64,000 nucleotides of DNA. Source: Isoetes taiwanensis (taxonomy: Eukaryota; Streptophyta; Lycopodiopsida; Isoetales; Isoetaceae). Below, piece by piece: positions 47,300 through 58,618 of the stretch. The notes below the pieces were generated by a model. It saw only the letters and a program-made list of their open reading frames with translations, was not told the origin of the DNA and searched no databases. The stretch is taken from contig JAJEKV010000017.1 in NCBI GenBank assembly GCA_021234155.1, positions 1,543,467 through 1,607,466 on the forward strand. The letters run 5' to 3'. Each line of letters starts with the position of its first letter. Positions within the stretch are counted from its first letter, which is position 1. Both the position numbers and the translations under genes were made by a program.

Positions 47300-47979
47300 G
47301 ACGACAAATAAAGAGCATGCACAAGAGGAAGCACATGAAGCTAAAGAAGAAGAATTAGCAATTGATCTCGACAAGGAGGTCACTACCAATACCTTGCCAT
47401 GGGTGATCGTATTAAATAATACCCGCTTTTCGTCCTCATGGAAATCTCAAGCTAGAGATTTTGTATGGTTAAAGATCAAGGTTACGCAAGCAAAGCTTAA
47501 AATTAGGAATTACAAAAAATTGTTTTCTTGATGGGCAAGACCCTTTGAGATCATTGAGAGAGTAGGTACCCAGGCCTATAAGCCCAATCTTCCTGCACAT
47601 CTTAAAGTTCATAAGGTATTTCTCCGATCTGGATGAGATACTTGAATCACGAACGTTGTTGGAGATGATAAAAGAACACATGGAAATAGTTCCTGAAGCT
47701 CATCTAGATCACGCATATAAACAGACAAGGAGGACTCAAATATTGCCGTATTTAATTAAGTGGAAGCACTTATCACCGGAAGACGCAATGTGGATTCTCA
47801 GAATGGATTTTGATAAGACTTACCCGGACTTTATGAAGCAGTGTCAAGGGCACACCATGAACGATGCAATCAACCCCGACTCTGAAGGTGGACGAGTCCT
47901 CTTCCGAGAGGTAGATCCGGCAGGAATCATAAAGGGAGTTGGTTATAGTATGCATCGTGGAAAAGGGAAGAGCATGTAG
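47300..47979 (+). pseudogene. pol: Integrase C-terminus with chromodomain, second element
   Basis: Encodes DFVWLKIKVTQAKLKIRNYK, WARPFEIIERVGTQAY and LPAHLKVHKVF, then in another frame (47656-47979) a chromodomain-like end: IVPEAHLDHAYKQTRRTQIL, LIKWKHLSPEDAMWIL. It is parallel to 34500-34960 of the first element but diverged, and carries a stop near 47530 plus a frameshift. The upstream integrase core is absent. Confidence 0.75.
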
Positions 47980-48435
47980 GCATGATAGGATGCATTCATA
48001 AAGCCTTTATAGGAATTACGCCATTCCTTATGCCGAGATGAATAGCCAGTCCTAGGCATGTTAGGAGTTCCTTTTTAATTTTAGTTATTAGGAGGTGGTC
48101 TCTCTAACCATAACATATTATATACTATTTCAATACTAATATCACTTCGATTCTACAGGCCAGTAGCAGTTGACTTCTTTCTTGAAGGTTTCGTTGTAGT
48201 CCACTGAGAACAGATCTGTTTTCTTTTGTGAACATATTACGAGTCCTCAGTTGTAGCTTTTATATGAACTCAGTCCAAACAATGATCATGGTTGATCAAC
48301 ATATAGTTTATGATATGCTAAAGTATTTTCCTATTCCATGATTAAATTGTTTATTAAGTTCTCGTATCAAGATTAGAGTAACTGTACTTCAATGTCGAGG
48401 ACAACTTTAGTCTCAGGGGAGGAGGGAGGGAGGTG

Positions 48436-48511
48436 ACGTTCCAGTACTTTGTATGCGGTTCGTACAAATATATGATACATTTCTATGAACAATTAACAGT
48501 TATACTAATTA
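48436..48511 (+). repeat. LTR start of the second chromovirus
   Basis: TGACGTTCCAGTACTTTGTA follows a polypurine tract and matches the start of the first element's LTR. It is cut after 76 bases by the Helitron and continues at 54859. Confidence 0.6.
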
Positions 48512-48559
48512 CTAGAAAAAGTGCCCAGCGTTGCTGGGCTTTTCGTCGGGCATAGATCA

Positions 48560-49807
48560 ACAAAACTAATATAGATGGTGGATTTAGATTTAGACAACTA
48601 TTATTGAATTTGTGTTGAATAAGCGAATGTTAATGATGGAATCTTGAGAAAATTTGTGCATGTGTTACCCATATTGATACCAATGACATGGCAAATATGG
48701 TGCGTTCCATTGTTTAAACCAACATGAGGTCAAAATTCCTAATTATTACTTGCATTTCTTATGTTCGTTTAAGGTTCATATCCTAGCATTTAAGTGGGGC
48801 TTTAATGAATTACGACGAATCTTTAAGAATTGTCAACCAACTGCATGTAAGTTCTCATAAGAACTGTGACATTTTTACATATAATTCTGGTGCAATTTTT
48901 ACATACTTTCTTTGGCTGTCCATTTGGAAGCTTGAATTAATTTAAGGCATCAAAATGGCTGCTGACCAGATATTACATTTCAAACTCTGTATATCAAAGT
49001 GGCTGCTAAAGTTGCATCATATATTACATTTCAAACTCTGTATTTAATGAATTAAGCTTAAAAGCCCTTTGGAAGGTTTTCCCTTTCTTAAATTCAAATA
49101 TGTTGTGCCATTCCTCTGAAGTTGAACCAAATATGATTAATGGAACAAGTACTTGGTTTTAGATAATGCAGACAAATGTTATATATAGTTGGAGAGTACT
49201 CCACACAATTCATACGATGCGTGATTATGATTTTATAGTCAATTGTAGCATGTCGTCATAAAGTTTGAGCACATTCGTTGATTTCCATATTGGTTGCATG
49301 CAGTTATCATTGCGGTCCATGACACCATGTTTTGATTTTTGAGCCTTGAGAATACAATCCCTGCATCTTCCCTTGGAAATACCCAAGAGGTTCACCTATG
49401 ACGATGCCATCGCAAAACATGATGATAAAGTTCACATTCTTGAAGTTGATTTCCCATATAATGCAATGTGAGAAGCCATAGTCGACATAAGGGTGATCTA
49501 CTTATTGTATAGATTTCAGTATTTAGATTAAGTTTCAAAGCCTAGGCCATGTTAATATGTAAAAGTTGGAATGAAACTTGGTGTAGAACAACCATAAAGG
49601 TCACATTTCCCATGTAAAAGTTGGAGAATGAATTTGATTATCGCCATATTGCTTAAACTTATAATAGCTTTGAGTCAAGAATCACAACTTTTAATCTTGA
49701 CAATCTCACAAGATGCATAAAGGGGAATAAAGTGCCATATTGTCAAGGTCTACGAGCTTTGCATAACTCATTGTTTTCTCATTGTGCTAAGGTGGAGATA
49801 GACAAAA

Positions 49808-49842
<35 letters not shown>

Positions 49843-50970
49843 ATATGTTAATCGTGGAAATCATTGTAGAAATGAATGTAGCGACATCTGGTTAGGACTT
49901 CCTATAAATTTGGTATGGATACCGCAAGACTTCCAAACCATAATATTTGTTTGAATACTATATATTGGAATTTGGTTCCCTATTGATATATTTACCAACG
50001 CAGGCCTCTTCTTTGAAACATCGTATTGGCCGTGTAAATGAATTTAAAGGGACATTGTTTTCCTAGAGTAATCGATCAAGGAAGATAGATTCTTTGCATT
50101 GAGGTGATTAGGCGCACACAGCACTTCAAAACCTTTGAAAAATCATCGATATTTTAGCGTGAACATTGTTTCTGGCATAACCCAAAACCTCGATTTCAGA
50201 TCTAATTTTGGAAGAGCTTGAGCAGTTGATCGGTTCTGCGGCCCCTGCATTCGAATTGTTAAGTATCCAGGATCATGCAAATCCTGATATATTCAAATGC
50301 TAGAGCACCTCTGTGTCAATCCATTTCTGCTTTATTTAAACCAACTGGCCCGAGATATTCCAACACTGCTTTTATCTTTTAAATTGGATAATATATCAGA
50401 AAATGCAATGACCTCAAAAACTTGTTGGATCACTCCAGTTATGCCATGCTCAACCTACTCCAAGACTGCTCCTCCTGTCCAGGATTTCAATTGCACCTCT
50501 ATTGCTTCCAAGAATTATTACTACAATGATTTCTGCTGCACTGGACAATCCAGCGAAACACAGAATTGCACATCTTTCCACAAATGAAAACAACTAAATT
50601 CTATAATTTACTTAATCTATGAGCATGTACAACTCGTTTCAAGTAGTCACTACAGATAAACAAGTTAGAAGCTGGAAATATGAAAATTTACTCGAGCTGT
50701 ACGCACCAATATTATTTTCTTATCAAAAGCTTTTCCACACCTGTTCTATGTTCAGTAATGTTGGAGGCTTTAAAAAATGCCCTTAAGGGCTGCCAAAGGA
50801 GAATAAAAATATGTCAAAGACTACTGGAGAAGCCAAATAACTTGTTTCACAGCAATGCTAGCACAATTTAGGCAGTCAACTTTTCCATACATGTTTATAA
50901 GAGTATTGACTATCACTATGTCTGCTTCTGATACTTGATAAGTGAACATGATAGGGTCACACTAGAGTCA
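48560..50970. other. Helitron interior without recognised genes
   Basis: AT-rich sequence with no convincing coding motif on either strand. It includes an AAAT microsatellite at about 49806-49846. Confidence 0.5.
49806..49846. repeat. (AAAT)n microsatellite
   Basis: Ten or so tandem AAAT units within the Helitron. Confidence 0.95.
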
Positions 50971-51610
50971 AATCCATTTACCTCTACCAAGAACTCTGCA
51001 TGTGGCACATACATCTAGAATACTATTGAAGGTGTGAACATCTGGCTTCACGTCATCTTCTTGCAGTTGATAAGCAATTCAAAACAGCATGCAATCTGAC
51101 CATTTCGAGAAAAAGCTGAAATTATTTTATTCCAAGAGATAATATTGTGACTCGGCATTTGGTTAAAAAGTTCAAGGGCTGCTTTTAGCTGTCCTTCGTC
51201 AGCATAAGCTGTAACCATGGAAGTCCAGCTACATTTCACTGAGGCATTTGTTGAAAAAGTTCGAGCGCACAATTAAGATAAGCATGTTAAGAATAGGCTG
51301 CAATCATGGCATTCTAAGAGACAATGTTACGACTTGGCATTTGTTCAAACATCTGCCAGGCTTCTTTAAGTTATTGCTTTGTTTGGCATAATCTGAAATC
51401 CTTGCGTCCCAAGATACCACGTTACGGTGAGGCATTTGTCCAAACAGATTTGCAGCCTCACAAACCATACCATGCTGTATATAAGCATTGATCATGGTAG
51501 TCCATGATACAACATTCGGATTTGGCATTTGGTGAAAATTTTCAATGGCTTCATCCAAGTTATGTTTCTGCCCATGAAACCATAAGGTTCCATGATACTG
51601 CAAAGGCTTT
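50970..51610 (-). pseudogene. PPR protein fragment (captured)
   Basis: Minus-strand pentatricopeptide repeats of the P-L-S type: NLDEAIENFHQMPNPNVVSW, AANLFGQMPHRNVVSWDARI, LKAALELFNQMPSHNIISWN and, after frame changes, KPDVHTFNSILDVCATC. Such proteins bind organellar RNA and often guide editing. Stops and shifts break the chain, and there is no start or C-terminal E/DYW domain. Together with the PPR piece at 53793-53881 it indicates a PPR gene into which a LINE had inserted before or after capture by the Helitron. Confidence 0.75.
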
Positions 51611-51755
51611 TCAGCAAAAGGTTAAGTAATATTCAGTAATCGAGGATGGGTTCTCGATCTTGGCTTGATTGGCATCCATAACTGGTGTTATTCCATTGAT
51701 CGGTCTGATTCCAGCCAGCCTAAAGAGCACTTCTGAACTTTCTTTATCTGCATGC

Positions 51756-52482
51756 TCATACCAATGAGCCTTTTTTCTCCTTGAGCTGAAGCTCTAATCC
51801 TTCCTCCAGCGCATGTAGAGTCTCAAGGTTAGGCTTAAGGATGAGTTCTTGTTTGATCAATCTGATCCTACTGCTTAGATCTGCTTTCCAACTTCTAAAC
51901 TCAGCAGCTCGCTTTCTGCCCGCTTTAAGCTTATTCTGCCATCTTATCATGCTGGGAAATTCTACCTGCATCGGAATTGTGCTCAAAAAAACTCTAAACG
52001 CAGTGCAGAATTCACTTTTTGAGACGTAGGATACATTGAATTTGAATGGGGTGCTTGCAGCTTTGGTAGCTTGTTGGCATGGCCCCATGAACAAATATTG
52101 GGGGATATTATCTGACTGGATAAACCCCACATCAGCTTTCGCATAACATTGGCAGCATTGTGATTTGAAATGTAAAATCTGTCTAAGAGGCAGCAGACTC
52201 ACTTGGACCCCTTTTGCTTGTTTGGCCATGAGTATAGATGATTTGTAGAAGGCACCAGCTTAAGACCTATTGTATCCAGCAAAATTTCTCAAGCAATATC
52301 TTCCTCTGGAGATGAGTTACGTTGGATACCTACCTTTTGCTCTCACGAGTCTGTAATATTGTAATCACCACCCAAAACCCAATTTACGGTTGCTTGATTA
52401 GCTGCCCATTGAGCTATACTGCGCCTCTAATCCTACGACATTTCTGCCTGCAGTCTTATGTTATGGTAAGTTCGTTGTAGCA
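51756..52482 (-). pseudogene. LINE-C ORF2: endonuclease C-terminal part and linker
   Basis: On the minus strand: AANQATVNWVLGGDYNITDS (GGDxN catalytic motif), then LLDTIGLKLVPSTNHLYSW and LLDRFYIS (LDRFY motif), then a 157-codon frame (51756-52229) with MIRWQNKLKAGRKRAAEFRS, the linker to a lost reverse transcriptase. The N-terminal part of the endonuclease is at 53578-53796, and EF-P lies between. Confidence 0.7.
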
Positions 52483-52841
52483 TCAACATAACTTGCATTT
52501 TAATTCTGGCCAAATGCAACAGTCACTCTTAGGCTTAACTTTAAACTGCAAAGCTCTCAATTTTTGTTTCAAAATCCTACTTCATTATCTTGAAGCACGC
52601 AATGGCCACTCTAGCACTTGCACAAGCTGCCTATGCCATTAGACAGCACAGATCAAAATGCTAAGGAAGTAAATCAGGCATGCAACGCCATAGGAGATAT
52701 GTGACAACAAATGCATGATCAATAACCACATGTAACACAACCATATAAAAGGGGGGAGAGCGCGCACATGTTTTTTTCTTATATGATAGATTACCTGATG
52801 ACTATGGAGCTAACAGCCTTTGTAAGAACCATGTAAAATTA

Positions 52842-53570
52842 TCATTTTACCCTTGTCACATAAGCATTGTCTGATGTGTCCACATTTACCTTGTCTCCAA
52901 TTGCAACAAATGGTGGCGCCATAGTTTGCACACCATTATCCAATACAATTTTCTTATAAGGAGGAGTTTCTGTCTGCCCTCTGATGTAAGATTCTGCTTG
53001 AGATACAGTACAAGTGACATGAGAAGGAACTGATGCTGAGATTGGGTTGCTATCATATACATTAACAGAAACTTGCATTCCATCAACCAAATACGCAGCA
53101 CCATTACCAAACAAAGTTTTAGGTACCTCAAGTTGCTCAAAGATTTCAGATTCCATGAGCACAGCATTGTTGTCATCTTCGTACAAGTATGTATATTTCT
53201 TCTCCTCAACGTAAGCTTTCTCAACTGCTTCTGAAGTCCTCAACCTCTCTACAATTTTGATACCATTTTGAAGATCTGTAAGTTCAACCTGTATTGTAGC
53301 ACCACCACGGCCCTGGACTGTGTGTTGGGTCTTCAAGACCTGCAAAAGACGCCCCTTCCTCTCAATAATATGTCCTGCATTCACATCGAGACCTGTGATT
53401 TTTACTCCCCTGGATTGTTGAAACAAAGCAGAAATTTCATGCTTGAAAGACCTATATTTTTTGTTATCATGAAGCGAATCCTGTTCCAACAAGTGCTTCC
53501 GACAGGTCCCATTTAAAAATGTGCTGCCAAAGTCCCTAATACTTGATTGACAAATAGAGCGCCATGCCAT
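52842..53570 (-). CDS. Elongation factor P, mitochondrial type, intronless copy
   Basis: Intact 242-codon frame. Residues 1-53 form a basic, Ser-rich leader consistent with a mitochondrial presequence. SRGVKITGLDVNAGHIIERK then starts the KOW-like domain I, HTVQGRGGATIQVELTDLQN carries the central loop, and the two OB domains continue to TMAPPFVAIGDKVNVDTSDN. EF-P relieves ribosome stalling at proline runs. The order and sequence match plant EF-P family proteins of organellar type. Host genes of this family normally have introns, so this is probably a retrocopy. It interrupts a LINE endonuclease: the DNA of its first codons also reads in another frame as the end of the LINE part. No poly(A) tail is evident. 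Whether it is expressed is unknown. Confidence 0.8.
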   Translation of the reverse strand: MAWRSICQSSIRDFGSTFLNGTCRKHLLEQDSLHDNKKYRSFKHEISALFQQSRGVKITGLDVNAGHIIERKGRLLQVLKTQHTVQGRGGATIQVELTDLQNGIKIVERLRTSEAVEKAYVEEKKYTYLYEDDNNAVLMESEIFEQLEVPKTLFGNGAAYLVDGMQVSVNVYDSNPISASVPSHVTCTVSQAESYIRGQTETPPYKKIVLDNGVQTMAPPFVAIGDKVNVDTSDNAYVTRVK

Positions 53571-53577
53571 CTTCCAT

Positions 53578-53796
53578 TCCCACTGGTATGAGAGTGCTGG
53601 ATTATTAGATCTCGATGCTTCTTCCAGAGCAAGGCTATCCCACCTTTGGTACCATCAGCCCTTGAAGCAATAGAATAGTATCCACTTCCTATCCAATCAC
53701 ATAGAGACTGAGCACCAAAATCATCTAAGCGATGTTCCTGCAACAGCATTACATCTAGAGACATAGACCTCAGGGCTGCAAGATTCCATGAAACAA
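53578..53796 (-). pseudogene. LINE-C ORF2: endonuclease N-terminal part
   Basis: Reads LAALRSMSLDVMLLQEHRLD (the LLQE motif with catalytic Glu), then RADGTKGGIALLWKKHRDLI. Its remainder lies left of EF-P at 51756-52482. It is fused in frame to PPR sequence on its N-terminal side, which marks the LINE insertion point. Confidence 0.7.
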
Positions 53797-53881
53797 CATT
53801 TTGCTCTGGTATTTCTCTAAAGAGAGTAAGAGCTTCATCTATATGTCCTTGCTGGGTATAAACTGTGGATCTTTCACACAT
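53793..53881 (-). pseudogene. PPR motif fused to the LINE endonuclease
   Basis: QQGHIDEALTLFREIPEQNV followed by VSW is one PPR unit, and it runs directly into the LINE endonuclease frame. It pairs with the PPR block at 50970-51610 as the other side of the LINE insertion. Confidence 0.65.
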
Positions 53882-53942
53882 TTCTTGATGAACAGTAAGA
53901 GATTAAAAAGTTAAATCTATCTAAGAGAGAATTGTCATTTAC

Positions 53943-54213
53943 CCTGTTGATTGGATTGGTTATATAATAAGTGTAAATCCTCCAATCTTTGTAAAAGCTC
54001 TGCCGTAACTTTCTCCATTATGGCATTTGATATGCCGTCTGTGCCTACGTCAAGATTTTCATGTTCAATCTCTTTCACCTAAGAGATGAAGGTTAATCAT
54101 AAGAGCAAAATTTATCCCAACAAACAAAGATTTTTAAATGATTCAAGAGCTTACATCAAGCCAGCTAGCAATCAGACCATCATTATCGTTGCAGTGTCTT
54201 TTGATCTTCAAAA
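53943..54213 (-). pseudogene. Two captured exons of an unidentified gene
   Basis: Minus-strand exon 54213-54155 (after TGCTTAG, ending GAT|GTAAGC) reads LKIKRHCNDNDGLIASWLD. Exon 54078-53943 (after CTCTTAG, ending CAGG|GTAAAT) reads VKEIEHENLDVGTDGISNAI and EKVTAELLQRLEDLHLLYNQ. The two join in phase across a 76-base intron. I do not recognise the protein. They sit near the Helitron 5' end with the other captured pieces. Confidence 0.5.
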
Positions 54214-54613
54214 CTAAGCAGTCAAAGACTCAAAGCACAGTCTGTTGTGGGTCGACTTCTGCTCTCCGATTTGCACAGTGCATGCGTAAAAAAAAAACCG
54301 CCGAATCAAAGGACCAAAATAAGTTAACAAAATGAACGGGCAAGAGCACAGACTATCCTCTCATTAAAAGCATTCTAAAAAAAGCTCGTCACTCAGCAAA
54401 TGCCACCAGATTCAAAGAGCTTAGGTAGCAGTTGAAATTCCGTCCCTTCAATATCCATCTTCACTGCCACGCTTGAGACCCATAACACGAACCACAAAAT
54501 CGTGAATGAACTGCTCCATGAACCCGAACCCGGGTGCAACGCTTTCAAACTGCACATAAAGGAAAAGAACGTGATCAGAAGGGAAAAAATTGGGGGGAGA
54601 TAGAAACCGCATT

Positions 54614-54710
54614 TTTTCTAACAGAAACTAAAATCGACATACCCATTCCGGCATTCAGAACTTTTCTAACAGAAACTAAAAGCGACATACCCATTCCGGC
54701 ATTCAGAACT
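54614..54710. repeat. 48-bp tandem duplication
   Basis: TTTTCTAACAGAAACTAAAA followed by TCGACATACCCATTCCGG is repeated once at exactly 48 bases with a single T/G difference. It lies in the Helitron. Confidence 0.95.
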
Positions 54711-54858
54711 GGAAGTGGAAAGGGAAGAAGCGCTTATTTGGGGAAGAAGAGAGCTAGAACTGTCACATAAAATCAACGGATGAGAACAAGTTAAAAAATT
54801 CAACGCGCAAGATTGCGCACAGACTATCACAAAACGCCTTTATTATTAGATATATAGA

Positions 54859-56230
54859 TTCTTGTAAATATTTAATAAGGCATAGATAGCTATGTTAATT
54901 AGGTATTAATTAAAAGGTAACTATGCTAAATTAATTAATAGTTAAAAGCTAGCTATGTTAAATTATTTATTAATTAAAACTAGATAAGCTCCCACTTGAC
55001 CCAAATCGATTGGCCAATGGGAGACTGCTAATTGAAATTGAAGTTGAATCGAATTGGGGAATTATCCCCATTTTTTCCCAAATTGATTTGGGGAAGCTTG
55101 GAAGAGGGGGAATAGCCCTACACACGAAGAAGATGGAGACCCTTCGAGATAATGATTTCAGCCAGGAAACCGGATAGTAGATTAGATAGCTTGAAAATCC
55201 TAGGTAGAAACTAACCCTTGTTTGCATAGATGGATGTTAGATCTCGTGTTCATTCTTAGTTATGAGATTCTGGATGGATGTATAGTAGTTCTATGCTGCA
55301 CTCTTGTGGTTGGGGGAAAAGGAGAGTAAGATTATAAACGTTTCTAGCAAGAATCCCCATAAATCCTAATACATGCGGCCTGTGCGTAGGACCCATCTGG
55401 CTGTAGATGCTATATTGTGATTGAGCACCAGATAATGGACATAATGGTGATGGGGACGTGGGGCCTTGCTGAACATGGCGACTGGGGCCCTATAGTGTAC
55501 TAGGCTTATAGTTGGCCACCATGTATGGGCCGAGTATGGGTCTGACACCACCTGGATTGCAGTGTTGGCCTATCTCGATAGATTGCGAGCGCCATCTTGA
55601 CCTATGGATTTTGGGGGTTTAAGTGGAGTACGGATGCGTGCTGCCACGATCCTCTAGCTACCCATGAACCATTGTGCTGCAAAGGACTTGTCCCATTCCC
55701 GCCTTCTCAAACCAGGGAGATGCAATCTAGAATACTTCCATAGGGTGACTCCATGGGATTACGTCTCTGGCAGGCTACAAACAACATGTTTTAGTCTATT
55801 TACAGAGTGTGCACATGAAGGGCGGATGGTGTGGACTACCTTAGCCAATGTTCTATGCTAGCCAAAGCCACTGTCAGCATGACTCTGGCTGTTGTTATTC
55901 AGAGATCCTAACCGTCATTCAACCCCCTTGAGTCTGAATCCAGGGGAAGAGCCTTTATTTCTATTGCATTATGTATGTTGTGATGATGTTCTCTAGTGTT
56001 GTTGGATGGTCCACCATTCTTGGTGGTACATTATCATATGCATTGTTGCTATGTGCTAACACGTAGATGCACTTCCGCAGTATAGGATGTCCCAGAGGAG
56101 AACTAGGCCAATGGCACCGTCGCATCCGTCACTCAGGCACTTGGCCATCCGAGGCGGTCCGTGCTAGATGGAGGGCCTTTCTTAGTGATAAAGTCACCAA
56201 GAAAGGGAATTTTCCATTTTTATATAATAG
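54859..56230 (+). repeat. LTR remainder of the second chromovirus
   Basis: Resumes after the Helitron. From about 55230 it aligns with the first element's LTR (AACCATTGTGCTGC.., CCAGGGAGATG, GGCAGGCTACA, GTGTGCAC, CACTTCCGCAGTATAGGATG). The exact 3' end is uncertain. There is no gene; short frames here are chance. Confidence 0.6.
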
Positions 56231-57480
56231 GAGCATCGCATAGGTTCAAGGAGCGTCATAGGTTCCCATATAACTAGATACCCAAGGCCACGGGTTCAAC
56301 GCCTTGTTGTGAAAGTGGCCATGCATCTCGTTGTAAAGTTGGTGGGAGAAGGACTCACTTCAACCATTGTATATTAGTGGGGGCAGGACCTGTTTGGGTG
56401 TGTTGTATAATGTCTTATGAGCTATGACTTCTCGAGGATATAGAAATTATAAGAATTGAGCTACTGTATTGTATATTATGGAGTATCCATTGTGTACAAG
56501 TAAATGCCATATTGTTGTCAGCCAATGTAGCTTTCTTGCATGAAGTAATTAATCTATCAAATCATGGATAGTAATATACCTAGGAACACACAAGGTATCA
56601 CTATAGGAAAAAGTGCAAAAAGACTTTTTGATCTCCTCCTATCTCATTCAACTTTGGTATGTAAAAGTTCTATGTAGCATCGCCGCAACACATATTCGTC
56701 TATGTGCAATAACTTTGGATTATTTTGTGCCTTAGACAGTCCTCCGAAGAATGAGGGTAGATGGAAGGTAGCATCCATATAATAAACAAGAGCATGTCTG
56801 GTCAATAAGTATCAATAGTAACTGATTAAAAAACGACATACGAGGCACATGGAACAAGTTTCAACATTAATCGATTAAAAAAGAACAATGCAGAAAGCAC
56901 ATGGGAGAGTATTAGTGCTAAATGCGTCGAATGTTCCAAAATTCGCACACATAAGCGAGTTTAATTAACGTCAAACCTGTAGGATCAGATCGGTGGTTGA
57001 AACAACATTATCCGGGGAAACGAAAGTAGATTATAAAGGAAGTATAAGTGAGGGATGATCTTGATTTGTGGGGGAAGGGGGTCCAGGAAGCAGATTGACT
57101 AGATTTGGGGGAGATCCTGGAGGAGTTGCTGAGCTAAGCAGGGGTTAAGCAGGAGGTTGTTTAGGGAACAAGGAAAGCGAAAAGAAGATCTAAAAAAGAT
57201 TAGGCAATGAGTAGGCTTTCAACATGTTGGGAGATGACAAGGCAAAGACAAAAAAAATTTTTGTGGGTTATTTCTTTTTGGGGGTTCATCAAAGGTTTGG
57301 AGATTGAGAAAATACCATTCACCAAATCCAAAAAGAAAGGAAAAAAGGTTTAGGGCAAAAAAGGACTTAAAGGAGTGCATTCCCGCCTTGTCTGAGAAAG
57401 ACAAGGGATTTGTGGTATAAATGGGGCACTTGGGCATTTTCCCCAAAAATAGTGGAAGAGCCCACTATACTGTCCTAGCT
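56230..57480. other. Intergenic region before the ankyrin gene
   Basis: No coding sequence recognised. ATACCCAAGGCCACGGGTTCAACGCC (about 56279-56304) contains a B-box-like GGGTTCAACGCC of the sort seen in tRNA-derived SINEs, but no A box was found nearby. The stretch 57230-57470 is a low-complexity purine/pyrimidine-rich area that may include the promoter of the downstream gene. Confidence 0.4.
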
Positions 57481-58524
57481 TCCACCTCCGGCGGTGAGCA
57501 GTGCCATAGCCAGAGCTCGCCATTTGACATGGCCCTTCGCCCTTATATCCCTTCGTCTAGTTGGGTTTAGACCCATTTCCCCATAGAGCCACTTCCTCCC
57601 GTGCCATTTTTTTTTTGTATTTTTCTTTTGTCTTCTTCGATCGATTCGTCGCCTATCTGGACCTTGAAGCTCCATTCGCTGTGTTTTGTCTTACCATCTG
57701 AGCCTGGATCTGACATTTTTCTTCATTCTCTGCATTTTGGTCGTTCCATTTTCTGCTTCTTCCTGGATAAACGAGACCTATTATTCTCCAAATGTGGTGA
57801 TGATTGAAGTCGTCTGGGATCAGCACATTTTTTGATTAGCAGCCGATGTTTTGTACAGAAGAAGCAGATTGTAAACTTAATGTTCTATTCGAGTTGGATC
57901 ACATACTTTGGATGCAGGTATTTAGAAATGTGTCCTTTCTCTTCATCCTCTAGTACACTCGCATGCATTGCAGGTTTCATGATAAATAGTCAGTTTACAA
58001 TGGCATGTGTGCCATGAAAAATAAGGGATCCCAAGTTTTATGTACAGTGGGATATCCTTTGTCAATCTCCTTCCTAAGTTTTCTGTAGGTGCTAATGGTG
58101 GTTGTAGATTCCGCTTTGTAGGTTGAAAATCATGCAATTCCGGTTGGGTTACCCTGAATTGAGATGCTTATCATTTCTTCTGTACCTGAAGTGCATCAAT
58201 TTCTATATCTAGTTTAAGATCTCAACTTAGTGACAAAAACGAGAACCAACCACTTATATATAAGTTCTTGCTGAATGACTTGAGATGATACAAGCCTTAG
58301 AAAGCTATCTTCTTTCCAATAAGTTGCAAATGCTTAAGAAAGTAAATTGGTCGTTGCAAATCACAGGTTAGCGACCTAGGCAGTGCAAAAATGCATATTA
58401 TGAGTCCTAATTGTAAACGACTTAGGGCATATTATGCATGGAAGTCTTTGCAGATATTCTATTGTATATTTTTCTGCTCTTGTTTTCTGATTGAAGTGTT
58501 GGTGTTATGACAGGTTAATCTTCT

Positions 58525-58599
58525 ATGCTTAGGAAGGATGTTCAGGAAAATAGCAGCATCGAGCTAGGGCATGAGGCAATTAATAGGCATATCAGATAG
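58525..58599 (+). promoter_or_regulatory. Upstream ORF in the ankyrin gene leader
   Basis: ATG to TAG, 24 codons, ending 19 bases before the main ATG at 58619. It is in the exon that begins after GTTATGACAG (about 58513). If the leader is as inferred, it could reduce translation of the main frame. Confidence 0.4.
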
Positions 58600-58618
58600 G
58601 GACTTCTGATCCTTTGGC

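Larger units (their letters stand above)
48512..54858 (-). mobile_element. Helitron, 6.35 kb, minus orientation, with captured genes
   Basis: Read on the minus strand it starts TCTATATATCTAATAATAAAGG and ends with a hairpin (GCCCAGC-AAC-GCTGGGC, 48523-48539), seven bases, then CTAG. This is the standard TC...hairpin...CTRR structure. The flanking bases are A before TC and T after CTAG, the usual Helitron insertion between A and T, with no target duplication. No Rep/helicase is present, so it is non-autonomous. It inserted into an LTR and holds PPR gene pieces, a LINE fragment, an EF-P reading frame and unidentified exons, all mainly on the minus strand. Confidence 0.85.
46130..56230 (+). mobile_element. 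Second chromovirus-like LTR element, decayed
   Basis: Carries an integrase C-terminus with chromodomain (47300-47979), a purine tract GGGAGGAGGGAGGGAGG and an LTR start TGACGTTCCAG at 48436. The LTR resumes at 54859 after the Helitron. Its right part matches the first element's LTR in order, for example GAGTGTGCAC, GGGCGGATGG-GTGGACTACC and ACTTCCGCAG. The 5' LTR, RT and RNase H are missing. A TauE/SafE gene fragment lies inside it. Outer boundaries are approximate. Confidence 0.7.

Noticed and set aside
52842-53570. EF-P as bacterial contamination
   Set aside because: It has a presequence-like leader and plant-type EF-P family sequence, and its flanks are plant LINE and PPR sequence.
50970-53881. 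A functional PPR host gene
   Set aside because: It is split by a LINE and EF-P, has stops and frameshifts, and lies within Helitron ends.
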